A DNA stretch of 64,000 nt from Gracilimonas sp. (GTDB lineage: Bacteria; Bacteroidota; Rhodothermia; Balneolales; Balneolaceae): contig NZ_JAEPPI010000001.1 in the NCBI RefSeq assembly GCF_017641085.1, positions 1,178,001-1,242,000 of the forward strand, read 5' to 3'. Both the position numbers and the translations under genes were made by a program. Below the pieces are notes generated by a model. That model was given only the letters and a program-made list of their open reading frames with translations, had not been told where the DNA came from and searched no databases. Positions 1 to 7,801 of this stretch are shown here, piece after piece. How positions within the stretch are numbered: the stretch's first letter is position 1; each line of letters begins with the position of its first letter.

Positions 1-378
1 CCGGGTAGCTGTGAAGTCTTTTTCCGTTCCTTCAAATATAAACTCCCCGTTATGTGATACTTTTGAAACTTTGCCGTGCATGAGTTTAGGGGCGTGAGTA
101 ACTTTAGCCCCAAACACTTCTCCAATAGCCTGGTGTCCGAGGCAAACTCCTAATACAGGGGTTTGCTTCCCCATCTCACGGATAATTTCTTCGGTGATTC
201 CCGCTTCATGCGGACGCCCCGGGCCGGGAGAAATGAGGATCTTAGAAGGCTTCAAAGCCCTGATCTCATCCAGCGTCATCGCATCATTTCGAATGACTTT
301 ATAATTATCGGTTTCAGCTGCAACCAGATGTACCAGGTTGTAAGTGAAGGAGTCGTAGTTGTCAATAATAAGGATCAC
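1..378 (-). CDS. trpG: Anthranilate synthase glutamine amidotransferase subunit (TrpG/PabA), 3' part off the window
   Basis: Class I glutamine amidotransferase that supplies ammonia to TrpE for anthranilate synthesis. The reading frame runs off base 1, so about 126 N-terminal codons are visible. It opens with a VILIIDNYDSFTYNLV segment typical of TrpG/PabA, followed by the oxyanion-loop motif SPGPGRP and the nucleophile motif GVCLGHQAIGE, whose Cys is the catalytic residue. An in-frame stop lies a few codons upstream and no ATG or TTG lies between, so the GTG at 378 is the only reasonable start. It follows trpS after a 140-base gap, in the same direction as trpE. PabA (folate) proteins look alike; the trp context favours TrpG, and one protein may serve both pathways. 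Confidence 0.9.
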   Translation of the reverse strand, partial: MILIIDNYDSFTYNLVHLVAAETDNYKVIRNDAMTLDEIRALKPSKILISPGPGRPHEAGITEEIIREMGKQTPVLGVCLGHQAIGEVFGAKVTHAPKLMHGKVSKVSHNGEFIFEGTEKDFTATR

Positions 379-518
379 AGATTCATAGGATTTAAAGATT
401 TTTCAGATGTTAAACATGCTGGAATAGCATTCATAAGTCAGGGTTGTGACGAATTTTCTTCGAATAATAATAAATCATCGACCATCCATTCTATCAGCAT
501 TATCCGTGTTCCATTCTT

Positions 519-1505
519 TTAAAAGTGCCGCACGATTCCGGTTACTTCTCTTATGGGTTCCATTACAGATTCTGCTCGTTCTCTGGCCTTTTTACCCCCT
601 TCTCTTAATACATCGTGTACATAATCCAGGTCTTTTGCCAGTTCGTGTCGTTTCTCGCGTGCTTCTTCAAAATACTCCTCAATCATTCCAAGTAGTTCCT
701 TCTTAGCATGACCGTAGCCATATCCACCGGCTTTATATTTGGCTGCTATCTCGTCTTGAGTGTCTTTATCGGCAAACAGTTTGATGAGGGCAAACACATT
801 ATCACTTTCAGGATCTTTGGGATCTTCAAGCGGTGTTGAATCTGTTTCAATAGACATGACCCGCTTCTTCAGGGCCTTTCCTTCCGCAAATATATCGATG
901 GTATTATTGTAGCTTTTACTCATTTTGCGACCATCAATTCCGGGAACAACAGCCACTGATTTCACAATGTGTTCTTCCGGCAGTTTGAGGTATTCACCAC
1001 TATACATATGATTAAATTTTCCGGCAAGATCGCGGCTAATCTCAATATTCTGCTTTTGATCTTCCCCTACAGGGACTATATCGGAGTGATAAATAAGGAT
1101 ATCAGCTGCCTGCAAGATCGGGTATGTGAATAAGCCGATGTTCGGGTTGAGTCCGGCGGCGATTTTATCTTTATAGGAAACTCCTTTCTCCATGAGAGAC
1201 ACAGGAGTCAAAGTTCCGAGTATCCAGGCCAGTTCCGTGACTTGCGGCACATCAGACTGGGCAAAGAAGGTCGCTTTGTTGGGATCTAATCCCAATGCCA
1301 GGTAATCAAGTGTTACATCAATTGTATTTTGGCGAAGCTGTTCTCCATCGTTCAATGAAGTCAGCGAATGGTAATTAGCGATAAAGTAAAAGGCTTCTCC
1401 CTCCTTCTGCATAGCTATATGCTGACGGATCGCCCCGAAATAGTTTCCGATATGAAGCTTTCCTGAAGGCTGAATTCCTGATAAAATTGTTTTTGTGTCG
1501 CTCAT
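519..1505 (-). CDS. trpS: Tryptophan--tRNA ligase
   Basis: Class I aminoacyl-tRNA synthetase of 328 residues, a normal length for bacterial TrpS, charging tRNA-Trp in the cytoplasm. The N-terminal signature is SGIQPSGKLHIGNYFGA (variant HIGH motif) and the second signature is GRKMSKSYNN (KMSKS), near residue 195. The C-terminal helical domain ends in EPIREVTGIVRHF. The gene starts 8 bases after trpE and sits between trpE and trpG, so it is probably co-transcribed with the biosynthetic genes and exposed to the same leader attenuator. Placing the synthetase that consumes tryptophan inside the operon that makes it is less common than a free-standing trpS. The assignment is firm. Confidence 0.97.
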   Translation of the reverse strand: MSDTKTILSGIQPSGKLHIGNYFGAIRQHIAMQKEGEAFYFIANYHSLTSLNDGEQLRQNTIDVTLDYLALGLDPNKATFFAQSDVPQVTELAWILGTLTPVSLMEKGVSYKDKIAAGLNPNIGLFTYPILQAADILIYHSDIVPVGEDQKQNIEISRDLAGKFNHMYSGEYLKLPEEHIVKSVAVVPGIDGRKMSKSYNNTIDIFAEGKALKKRVMSIETDSTPLEDPKDPESDNVFALIKLFADKDTQDEIAAKYKAGGYGYGHAKKELLGMIEEYFEEAREKRHELAKDLDYVHDVLREGGKKARERAESVMEPIREVTGIVRHF

Positions 1506-1513
1506 AAACTGTG

Positions 1514-2974
1514 TTATTGAATATCTAAAGCTACGCTGAGTGCCAGTATGAGTGCGCCCGCTTTGTTCTGTGTTTCTTCAAATTCTTTGGTGGGATTACT
1601 GTCGGCCACAATCCCCGCACCGGCCTGAATATAGGCTTTGTTATCGGTTACCACCATGGTGCGGATGGCAATACAAGTATCCATGTTTCCGGAAAAATCG
1701 AAATAACCAACCGCACCGGCGTATATTCCACGCTTGGTCGTTTCCAGTTCGTCGATGATTTCCATGGCTCGTATTTTTGGAGCTCCGCTTACTGTTCCGG
1801 CCGGGAAACATTGCATAAGTGCATCTACCGACGTTTGAGCTTCTCGAAGTTCACCAACTACATCACTTACAATATGCATTACGTGTGAATATCGCTCGAT
1901 AACCTGATTTCGTTCCATCTTAACCGTTCCAGCTTTGCAAACGCGTGAAAGGTCATTACGTCCCAGATCCACAAGCATAATGTGTTCTGCCACTTCTTTG
2001 GGATCGTTTTTTAAATCTTCTTCGAGAGCAAGATCTTCTTCATGTGTTTTACCCCGCGGCCGGGTTCCTGCAATGGGCAATACCCGTGTTTCTCCTTCCT
2101 GAACCCGAACCAATACTTCCGGGGAAGAACCCACCAGTTGAAAATCCTCAAAATCCAGATAGAATAGATACGGAGATGGATTTACCATTCTTAATGCCCG
2201 ATACAGCATAAAAGGATCACCGCTCATATCGGCTTCAAACCGTTGAGAAAGTACTACCTGGAAGATATCACCTTCATAAATGTGCTCTTTAGCCTTGTCA
2301 ACAATATCTTCGAAATAATCCTGATCCATATTGCTGGTCAGCGACTCGGTATCAATACTGAATGAACGGTTTTGATAATTGGAATTCAGGGCCGCTGCTT
2401 CCATTTCATCAAGAGCTCGCTGGGCTTTCCGGTAGGCTTCATCGATGTCTTTTTCTTCATCTACAAAAACTGTTTTTATTAACACTACCTGGTGCTTCAC
2501 ATGATCAAAAGCGAAAATCTCATCATAAAAAGCCCAGATAGCTTCCGGCAGATTCAGGTCATCAACTGGTACATCGGGAAGATCTTCAACCAGACGAAAG
2601 GTATCGTAAGCAGAAAATCCAACCGCCCCTCCCTTTAGCCGCGGAAGTTCAGGAAGTGTGGGTTCAGTATAAGCAGTTGTTAGTTCTCTGAGCTTGTCGA
2701 AATAACCCTGATCAATTTCCGTAGTTGAGCTTTCTGACTCAAGAGTGGTCTGCTCTCCATCAAACTTCAGTTTTTGATAGGGATTTCTTCCAATAAAGGA
2801 ATAGCGGGCAAGCTGCTCCCCGCCCTCTACCGATTCCAGTAAGAATGGGAATTCCGCCCCCTCCCGGATATTCATAAAAAGTGAAACCGGAGTAAGTACA
2901 TCGGCCAGCAATCTGCGATATACCGGGACGGCCGTATAATTTTTACTAAGCTCTATAAATTGATCTTTGTTCAT
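1514..2974 (-). CDS. trpE: Anthranilate synthase component I
   Basis: Catalyses chorismate plus ammonia to anthranilate, the first committed step of tryptophan synthesis, with TrpG. At 486 residues it has the usual length. The N-terminal domain carries the feedback-site type motif LLESVEGGEQLARYSFIG (tryptophan-binding LLES...S). The chorismate-binding domain contains DIFQVVLSQRF, the PSPYLFYLDF segment, SPEVLVRV, PIAGTRPRG and FPAGTVSGAPKIRAMEII, all hallmarks of the TrpE/PabB/MenF family. The LLES motif and the trp leader upstream favour TrpE over PabB. It is first in the operon after a roughly 150-base leader with a transcription attenuator. Confidence 0.96.
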   Translation of the reverse strand: MNKDQFIELSKNYTAVPVYRRLLADVLTPVSLFMNIREGAEFPFLLESVEGGEQLARYSFIGRNPYQKLKFDGEQTTLESESSTTEIDQGYFDKLRELTTAYTEPTLPELPRLKGGAVGFSAYDTFRLVEDLPDVPVDDLNLPEAIWAFYDEIFAFDHVKHQVVLIKTVFVDEEKDIDEAYRKAQRALDEMEAAALNSNYQNRSFSIDTESLTSNMDQDYFEDIVDKAKEHIYEGDIFQVVLSQRFEADMSGDPFMLYRALRMVNPSPYLFYLDFEDFQLVGSSPEVLVRVQEGETRVLPIAGTRPRGKTHEEDLALEEDLKNDPKEVAEHIMLVDLGRNDLSRVCKAGTVKMERNQVIERYSHVMHIVSDVVGELREAQTSVDALMQCFPAGTVSGAPKIRAMEIIDELETTKRGIYAGAVGYFDFSGNMDTCIAIRTMVVTDNKAYIQAGAGIVADSNPTKEFEETQNKAGALILALSVALDIQ

Positions 2975-2988
2975 CTAGTTTGGTTAAT

Positions 2989-3041
2989 CGTTATTCGTGA
3001 ATCGTTTACTTCACGGATCGATTAACGATTCACGAATAACG
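2989..3041. repeat. Long perfect inverted repeat in the trpE leader
   Basis: The arms at 2989-3006 (CGTTATTCGTGAATCGTT) and 3024-3041 are exact reverse complements over 18 bases, separated by a 17-base spacer. The element sits between the attenuator terminator and the trpE start codon, so it would be transcribed only when the terminator is read through, and would fold into a strong hairpin close to the trpE ribosome-binding region. It has no U-tract and is not a terminator. It could be a REP-like interspersed palindrome or a translational control or mRNA-stability hairpin. Confidence 0.85.
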
Positions 3042-3061
3042 GTTTACGAACATTCAGAAAT

Positions 3062-3096
3062 AAAAAAACCCACAATTCCGGGGGAACAGTGGGTTT
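3062..3096 (-). terminator. trp attenuator terminator hairpin
   Basis: Read on the minus strand, arms AAACCCAC (3096-3089) and GTGGGTTT (3073-3066) pair perfectly, extended by an inner TTCC/GGAA pairing around a short loop, and the stem is followed by a run of seven T residues (3068-3062). It lies about 90 bases upstream of trpE and downstream of the leader peptide, the expected place for an attenuator. The 5' arm can instead pair with a segment near the end of the leader-peptide gene (CAGTGGGT, 3141-3134, against ACCCACTG, 3094-3087), giving an antiterminator of 8 Watson-Crick pairs plus two flanking pairs. Confidence 0.85.
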
Positions 3097-3122
3097 GCTT
3101 ACATTCTTATCTATCGTTCAAT

Positions 3123-3197
3123 CTACATACGAGACCCACTGCTATTTGTAACAACAGGCCACCACCAAGCATTAATTTGAACGATTTGTTTTTTCAT
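3123..3197 (-). CDS. trpL: trp operon leader peptide with three tandem Trp codons
   Basis: A 24-residue open frame, MKKQIVQINAWWWPVVTNSS followed by GSRM and a TAG stop. The three consecutive TGG codons occupy 3167-3159. It lies just upstream of a terminator hairpin whose 5' arm can alternatively pair with the end of this leader gene. This is the classical ribosome-mediated attenuation layout: with scarce Trp-tRNA the ribosome stalls on the TGG run, freeing the antiterminator; with plentiful Trp-tRNA it reaches the stop codon and the terminator forms. A weaker, wobble-rich pairing between CCTGTTGT (just after the Trp codons) and the antiterminator strand could act as the 1:2 pause hairpin. 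No clear Shine-Dalgarno sequence is seen. The peptide itself is presumably only a sensor. Confidence 0.85.
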   Translation of the reverse strand: MKKQIVQINAWWWPVVTNSSGSRM

Positions 3198-3221
3198 AAC
3201 GCGTCGAATATAACGGCATAG

Positions 3222-3250
3222 CAAAGTACATGCAATACGAAGTTCCACAA
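3222..3250 (-). promoter_or_regulatory. Candidate Bacteroidota-type promoter for the trp operon
   Basis: On the minus strand a TTG (3250-3248) is followed by 19 bases and then TACTTTG (3228-3222), close to the Bacteroidota -33 TTG and -7 TAnnTTTG consensus (one base short between TA and TTTG). Transcription would begin near 3215, a short distance before the leader-peptide ATG at 3197, which fits an attenuation leader. The match is suggestive only. Confidence 0.4.
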
Positions 3251-3331
3251 TTTATGAAGTTTAAATCCGTATTGGATTTAAGAACCATGAATCCTTACCA
3301 TTAGAAATAATCTTTTAGCAGCAAAATTATT

Positions 3332-4135
3332 TTGAAGCACCTATTCATCTACACTACTCTTTTGCTTGGTTCAAGCATTGTGTTTCTTTCTTGTGATTCG
3401 ACCACTTCACCAAAAGATATATTTGAGGAAAGCCCGGTAATCCAAAGCTTTAATGTCTCGCCTCAGAATGTGCAATTCACATCAGCTGATGATGGTGTTA
3501 AGGATACAACAGTGATAGTTACCTTTTCAGCAGAAACAGAGAATCTACCTGAAGGTGTAGTCCCCAGAATAATTATTACCGACCGAAATTCCGGCCAGGT
3601 AGAGTTGCAACAGGATATGGAAGTAACATCAACTAATGGTGAATTCACTCTTGAGGTACCTTTTGAAACCAAGACTACTTTCTTTCAGGATTTTAAAGTG
3701 AATGCCATTGTACAGAATCCTGAAACCAGCGATTTTAATTATGCTACAGCTTCGCTTAAGATCACCGGATTTTCTGAGATTAAACCAGAGATTTTAGAAG
3801 CTAACAATCCTGAAACCGTACAGCGGCCAACCTCTGGAACCGATGTTTATCGGTTTACCGCCAAAGTCACAGATGAAGAAGGAAACGATACTATTCAGGG
3901 AGTTTTTGTACGGATATTTAATCGTTCATCCGGTGAGGTTAATAGTTCTCCATTTACCCTTTTTGATGATGGTGATAACGGAGCGGATATTACAGCCGGT
4001 GACTCCGTTTATACGGCAGCATTTCCGGTAAATCCAGAAAGTCAGCTTCAAACCTTTGACCTATATTATTATGCTATTGATAAAGGTGGCTTGGTAAGCG
4101 ACACCGTTCAAACAACATTCAGGATTACCGAATAA
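3332..4135 (+). CDS. Putative lipoprotein, Ig-like/choice-of-anchor type
   Basis: 267 residues starting at TTG. The first 21 residues form a hydrophobic signal ending in a lipobox-like SIVFLSCDS, so the mature protein is probably lipid-anchored at that Cys. The rest looks like two beta-sandwich domains: residues about 35-140 (begin SPVIQSFNVSPQNVQF) and about 150-265, which contains LFDDGDNGADITAGDSVYTA, an acidic loop seen in secreted Bacteroidota surface proteins. I do not recognise a specific family. The stop codon abuts the ATG of the next gene (zero gap), which encodes a secreted FlgD-tailed protein, so the two are surely one operon and probably act together at the cell surface. Confidence 0.75.
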   Translation: MKHLFIYTTLLLGSSIVFLSCDSTTSPKDIFEESPVIQSFNVSPQNVQFTSADDGVKDTTVIVTFSAETENLPEGVVPRIIITDRNSGQVELQQDMEVTSTNGEFTLEVPFETKTTFFQDFKVNAIVQNPETSDFNYATASLKITGFSEIKPEILEANNPETVQRPTSGTDVYRFTAKVTDEEGNDTIQGVFVRIFNRSSGEVNSSPFTLFDDGDNGADITAGDSVYTAAFPVNPESQLQTFDLYYYAIDKGGLVSDTVQTTFRITE

Positions 4136-5797
4136 ATGAAGAAATTTCTTGCTGTACTTATTCCTCTATTCCTACCATTTGCCATTCAGGCCCAGGTTTA
4201 TGGTCCACTGAATCCAGACCGCGAAACCACCAACACTATTCGGGTAAATGGAGTTAGCACTATATTAGCTTTCGGTGATACCGTTTGGATCAGCCCTTCC
4301 CTGAATAGAAATATCAATAATAACGCGGAATGGTTCACACCTGAAAACGCTGATAGCGTAGTCAATGGCATTGGACGTGTGTATTCGCTGGAGCTTGGAC
4401 AAGATACCGTTTTAGCAGGTCTTGGTTATACGAATACGGAAGCCGAAGGAAGTCCCCAAACCGCATTCGGATACTATTTTTCAGTGGATGGTGGAGATTC
4501 ATGGCGTTTTGAGCCCCCTGTCCTCGACCCTGATCCTCCATCGAAATGTTTCTCAGATGACCCTGATTTTGAACGACCATCCAGTGCCGGTGAGTACGAT
4601 CCGGATTGTGATCTACAGTTTACCTACGGCGGGATTACTTACAATCGTATTCGCTTTACAGTACCTGAGCAAGCACCGCCCTATGAAGTAGATTTTCAGA
4701 ATAACGTTGTTTATTCAGCTAATTTCGGAGGCGGGTTAATCCGAAGTCGGGATTTTGGTGATGCCTGGGAGCGGGTTATCCTTCCTCCTGACAATGTTTC
4801 TGAGATGACCCCGGATGATGATTACACCTGGAGTTCGGATATTGTATTAGCGAACGGGGACGTCACTCAGATTAACCGTTATGACCCCAGAAGTAAGTTT
4901 GGATTGAATCTCCGTGTATTTGGGGTGTATATCGATTCTCAGAACCGGGTTTGGGTTGGAACTGGCAATGGAGTGAATGTATCGGATAATGCGTTATCAG
5001 CCCCGACGGATAGTATTCGCTGGTCGCACATAACATTTGATGGATCTAACAACGGACTTATCGGAAATTGGGTAATCGAGATTAAAGAAGAACCGGGCAC
5101 CGGGAGAATATGGATGACTAACCGGGTGATAGAATCCGGAGTGGAAGATCAAGGACTTGTGTACACCGATGATGGCGGCCAAACCTTTACCCAGATGCTT
5201 ATTGGAGAACGCATTAATGATATTGGTTTTAAGGATGGATACGTGTTTGCAACCGGAGAAAATGGCTTATTTATTTCTCCTAACGGTGGAGATACCTGGA
5301 TAAAATCACCCCAAATTAAAAGCCCGAATACCTTCATTAAATCAACCGCTGTTTTTTACTCAGCTACTTCCACAACCAATCGTATCTGGATCTCTACAAG
5401 CGATGGACTCGCCTCTCATGAATGTTGCACAGCCAACCAGGTTTTTGATAACTGGGAAATCACCCGGGTTAACTTCCCTCTAAAAGGCGGAAATGTTCAC
5501 GATGAAGGACGGGATGTAAGCACCTATGCCTACCCCAACCCATTTTCACCGACCGTCCATGAACTGGTTCGCATCAAGTTTGAAGTAGAAAATCAGGGCA
5601 ATGTGAACATCCGGGTTTTTGATTTTGGGATGAATCTCGTCCGGGAAATTGAAAACGCTTCTTTCCCGCCCGGCACTTATGAAGCCGTTTGGGACGGAGT
5701 GGACGGAAAAGGCCGTAAAGTTGCAAACGGAGCTTATATATATGTGATTGAGACGCCCGGTACTCGCAAGAATGGTAAAATTTTGGTGGTGGATTAA
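4136..5797 (+). CDS. Secreted beta-propeller-like protein with C-terminal FlgD/T9SS-type tail
   Basis: 553 residues with a signal peptide (MKKFLAVLIPLFLPFAIQAQ). The middle has repeated sialidase/BNR-like strands such as YFSVDGGDSWRF, YTDDGGQTFTQ and ISPNGGDTWIK (S/T-x-D/N-GG-x-T/S-W), suggesting a beta-propeller. The last 90 residues start YAYPNPFSP, continue with NVNIRVFDFGMNLVREI and WDGVDGKGRKVANGAYIYVI, and match the FlgD Ig-like / T9SS type A sorting-domain pattern. It is probably exported across the outer membrane and displayed or released. It lies between a lipoprotein and two PorV/PorQ-like genes; the stop overlaps the next start by one base. Its substrate or ligand is unknown. Confidence 0.8.
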   Translation: MKKFLAVLIPLFLPFAIQAQVYGPLNPDRETTNTIRVNGVSTILAFGDTVWISPSLNRNINNNAEWFTPENADSVVNGIGRVYSLELGQDTVLAGLGYTNTEAEGSPQTAFGYYFSVDGGDSWRFEPPVLDPDPPSKCFSDDPDFERPSSAGEYDPDCDLQFTYGGITYNRIRFTVPEQAPPYEVDFQNNVVYSANFGGGLIRSRDFGDAWERVILPPDNVSEMTPDDDYTWSSDIVLANGDVTQINRYDPRSKFGLNLRVFGVYIDSQNRVWVGTGNGVNVSDNALSAPTDSIRWSHITFDGSNNGLIGNWVIEIKEEPGTGRIWMTNRVIESGVEDQGLVYTDDGGQTFTQMLIGERINDIGFKDGYVFATGENGLFISPNGGDTWIKSPQIKSPNTFIKSTAVFYSATSTTNRIWISTSDGLASHECCTANQVFDNWEITRVNFPLKGGNVHDEGRDVSTYAYPNPFSPTVHELVRIKFEVENQGNVNIRVFDFGMNLVREIENASFPPGTYEAVWDGVDGKGRKVANGAYIYVIETPGTRKNGKILVVD

Positions 5798-6852
5798 TGC
5801 TGAATAGATTCACACATATCAACAGAACTTTAGTCCCGGCTTTCCTCCTCTTGTTTGGGTTGATTTCGCCATCGCTTTTAGCTCAGAACGGTGGCTTTGC
5901 CGGAGCATCATACCGGATTGGGTATAGCGCAAGAGGAATGGCTATGAGTAACGCCATGAGCGCGGTAACATCAGAAGGAGCTTTCGCCTACTATAACCCC
6001 GCACAAGCGGCATTAGCGTTAGATACCCGCCAGACCGATCTTACGGTTGGAGCGCTTAAATTTGACCGGGTATTTCAGAGTTCAGGCATACATCTGCAAC
6101 TTCCCCCCAGTGCCGGCATCTCGTTTAATCTGATGCGAGCAGGAGTAAAAGATATTGACGGCCGAACGGTAAGCGGATATCCAACCGGTTTGTTTACGCT
6201 TAATGAATATCAACTGACCAGTAACTTTGGCATCCGGCTTAGTGAAAAATTCAATGCGGGAGTCGGCCTGAAGTTTAGCATGGCCGATTATCACTTCGAG
6301 CTTGACAATGCCTTTACAGTAGGTGTGGATCTTGGGGCATTATATCGAGCCGGAGAATATCTGAACATCGGTTTTTCAGTGAAAGACCTGTTTGCCAATT
6401 ATTCCTGGAATGCCCAGAATTTGTATAACCTGGATCAGGCCCGCGATTTGGTTAATGACTTCCCAACCCGGATTATATTGGGATTAGCCTATCAGAGAGA
6501 GCTTTTCACCGTATCTGCAGATTTCGAGCTGCAAAGTTATAGTTCCGAAACAGAAACTACTGAGTTTTTTATTGATAATGGGGTTCCATCCACCATCACA
6601 ACCACAGAAACGATCAACACCAGTTCTTCACAAGTTAGATTAGGCGGCTCATGGAAAGCTCACGAACGCTTTACTCTCCGAGCCGGGTGGAATCTGCCGG
6701 AAGCCTCGAATATGGATAGCTGGGCCTTGAGTAGCGGTTTTTCCATTCATCTGCCATTTGACGTATTTTCCCCTTCCATCGACTATGCGTTTGTGATGGA
6801 ACCGTACCGAATTTCTAACATGCATGTATTTTCCTTACGCCTGAATTTATGA
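5797..6852 (+). CDS. PorV/UPF0164-family outer-membrane barrel protein
   Basis: 351 residues with an N-terminal signal (ends SPSLLAQ). The mature protein begins GGFAGASYRIGYSARGMAMS and continues with AFAYYNPAQAALA, the conserved N-terminal segment of PorV/UPF0164 proteins (asparagine-proline in a YYNPA context). The rest is alternating amphipathic strands ending in FSLRLNL, as in FadL-like barrels. In the T9SS, PorV shuttles cargo to the attachment complex; many paralogues have undefined roles. The start overlaps the stop of the preceding FlgD-tailed gene and its end overlaps the next gene, so the four genes 3332-7790 form a transcriptional unit. It may be a dedicated partner for the upstream secreted protein. 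The family call is good; calling it true PorV is not justified. Confidence 0.8.
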   Translation: MLNRFTHINRTLVPAFLLLFGLISPSLLAQNGGFAGASYRIGYSARGMAMSNAMSAVTSEGAFAYYNPAQAALALDTRQTDLTVGALKFDRVFQSSGIHLQLPPSAGISFNLMRAGVKDIDGRTVSGYPTGLFTLNEYQLTSNFGIRLSEKFNAGVGLKFSMADYHFELDNAFTVGVDLGALYRAGEYLNIGFSVKDLFANYSWNAQNLYNLDQARDLVNDFPTRIILGLAYQRELFTVSADFELQSYSSETETTEFFIDNGVPSTITTTETINTSSSQVRLGGSWKAHERFTLRAGWNLPEASNMDSWALSSGFSIHLPFDVFSPSIDYAFVMEPYRISNMHVFSLRLNL

Positions 6853-7790
6853 AAACCGTATTCTTCAGCCTTTTTCTATTCATCAGCAGCTCTGCCCTCC
6901 TTGCTCAGGGAAGCGGCTTCGAGATGCTGAGCATTTCTCCAACTCCTTATTCTCTTTCTAAAGCTGAAGCCACCACTTCCATATCCGAAGGGTCAGCTTC
7001 TATTTTCTCCAATCCGGCTTTACTATCCCTTAACGACTATTCTTCCATAGATTTAGGGTATTCCTTCTGGATCGCTAATGTGAATAACATTTTTGGCGGT
7101 GTAAACTTCAAAAATGGGCAAAGAGCGGTAGCTTTTTCTTTTTACACCTCCGGAGCTGATGATTATGAAGCCCGAAATAACCCGGGTCCCCCTAATGGAG
7201 AGTTCTCTATACAATATATCTCCATCTCAGCGGCTTATGCTTATGATTTCAAATACTTTGCATTGGGAGGTGCAATTCAGTATCTGAACGAAGAGAACTT
7301 CACTTACCAGGCTAATGGATATGCTTTTAATTTTGGAATGGCCAGTGAATTATTTAACGACAAAGTTAGGCTTGGGGCATCGGTAACGAACTTGGGAGAA
7401 ATGGAGAAGCTCAATATTAATTCCACCCCTCTCCCTGCGAATTTTAAAGTTGGTACTTCTGCAGATGTCCTCAACTTCACCCCACCAAAAAACGATGACT
7501 TGCCGGTTTTGGTAACTGCATATGCTGATTTTGTCTATCCTTTGGTTGAAACTGAAGACAAAGACTATGCCGATTACACGGTCCCCGGCTCCTATTTTAA
7601 TTTAGGACTTTCATTTAATGTAGCCGACGTTTTGGAAATCAGCGGTGGCTATAAAACCCAGAATAATGTTCGTCCGGTTTCATTTGGGGCTGCCTTCTCA
7701 ACCGACGAGATTACCTTCAATTATGCATTGGTTCCTTTCAATACCGGCTACGGAACAGTACATTCCATTGGGATTCAGTACAAATTTTAA
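6849..7790 (+). CDS. PorQ/PorV-like outer-membrane barrel protein
   Basis: 313 residues with a signal peptide (ends SSSALLAQ). The mature start GSGFEMLSISPTPYSLSKAE and IFSNPALLSL resemble PorQ/PorV-family N-termini, followed by beta-strand repeats (AYAYDFKYFALGGAIQYLNE) and a final strand HSIGIQYKF ending in the aromatic residue expected of an outer-membrane barrel. The ATGA overlap with the previous gene indicates translational coupling. PorQ in Bacteroidota T9SS works with PorU/PorV/PorZ at the attachment stage. Having this next to a PorV paralogue and a FlgD-tailed secreted protein suggests a small export/attachment module, but no PorU or PorZ is in view. Glycosyltransferase genes begin 11 bases downstream. 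Confidence 0.75.
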   Translation: MKTVFFSLFLFISSSALLAQGSGFEMLSISPTPYSLSKAEATTSISEGSASIFSNPALLSLNDYSSIDLGYSFWIANVNNIFGGVNFKNGQRAVAFSFYTSGADDYEARNNPGPPNGEFSIQYISISAAYAYDFKYFALGGAIQYLNEENFTYQANGYAFNFGMASELFNDKVRLGASVTNLGEMEKLNINSTPLPANFKVGTSADVLNFTPPKNDDLPVLVTAYADFVYPLVETEDKDYADYTVPGSYFNLGLSFNVADVLEISGGYKTQNNVRPVSFGAAFSTDEITFNYALVPFNTGYGTVHSIGIQYKF

Positions 7791-7801
7791 TAAGGGTATT
7801 T

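Noticed and set aside
163-522. 119-codon plus-strand frame opposite trpG
   Set aside because: The opposite strand clearly encodes TrpG with catalytic motifs; this frame has no recognisable features and overlaps it throughout.
2997-3221. 74-codon plus-strand frame antisense to the trp leader
   Set aside because: It covers the inverted repeat, terminator and leader peptide; codon content is unlike the neighbours and no domain is visible. The minus-strand regulatory reading explains the region better.
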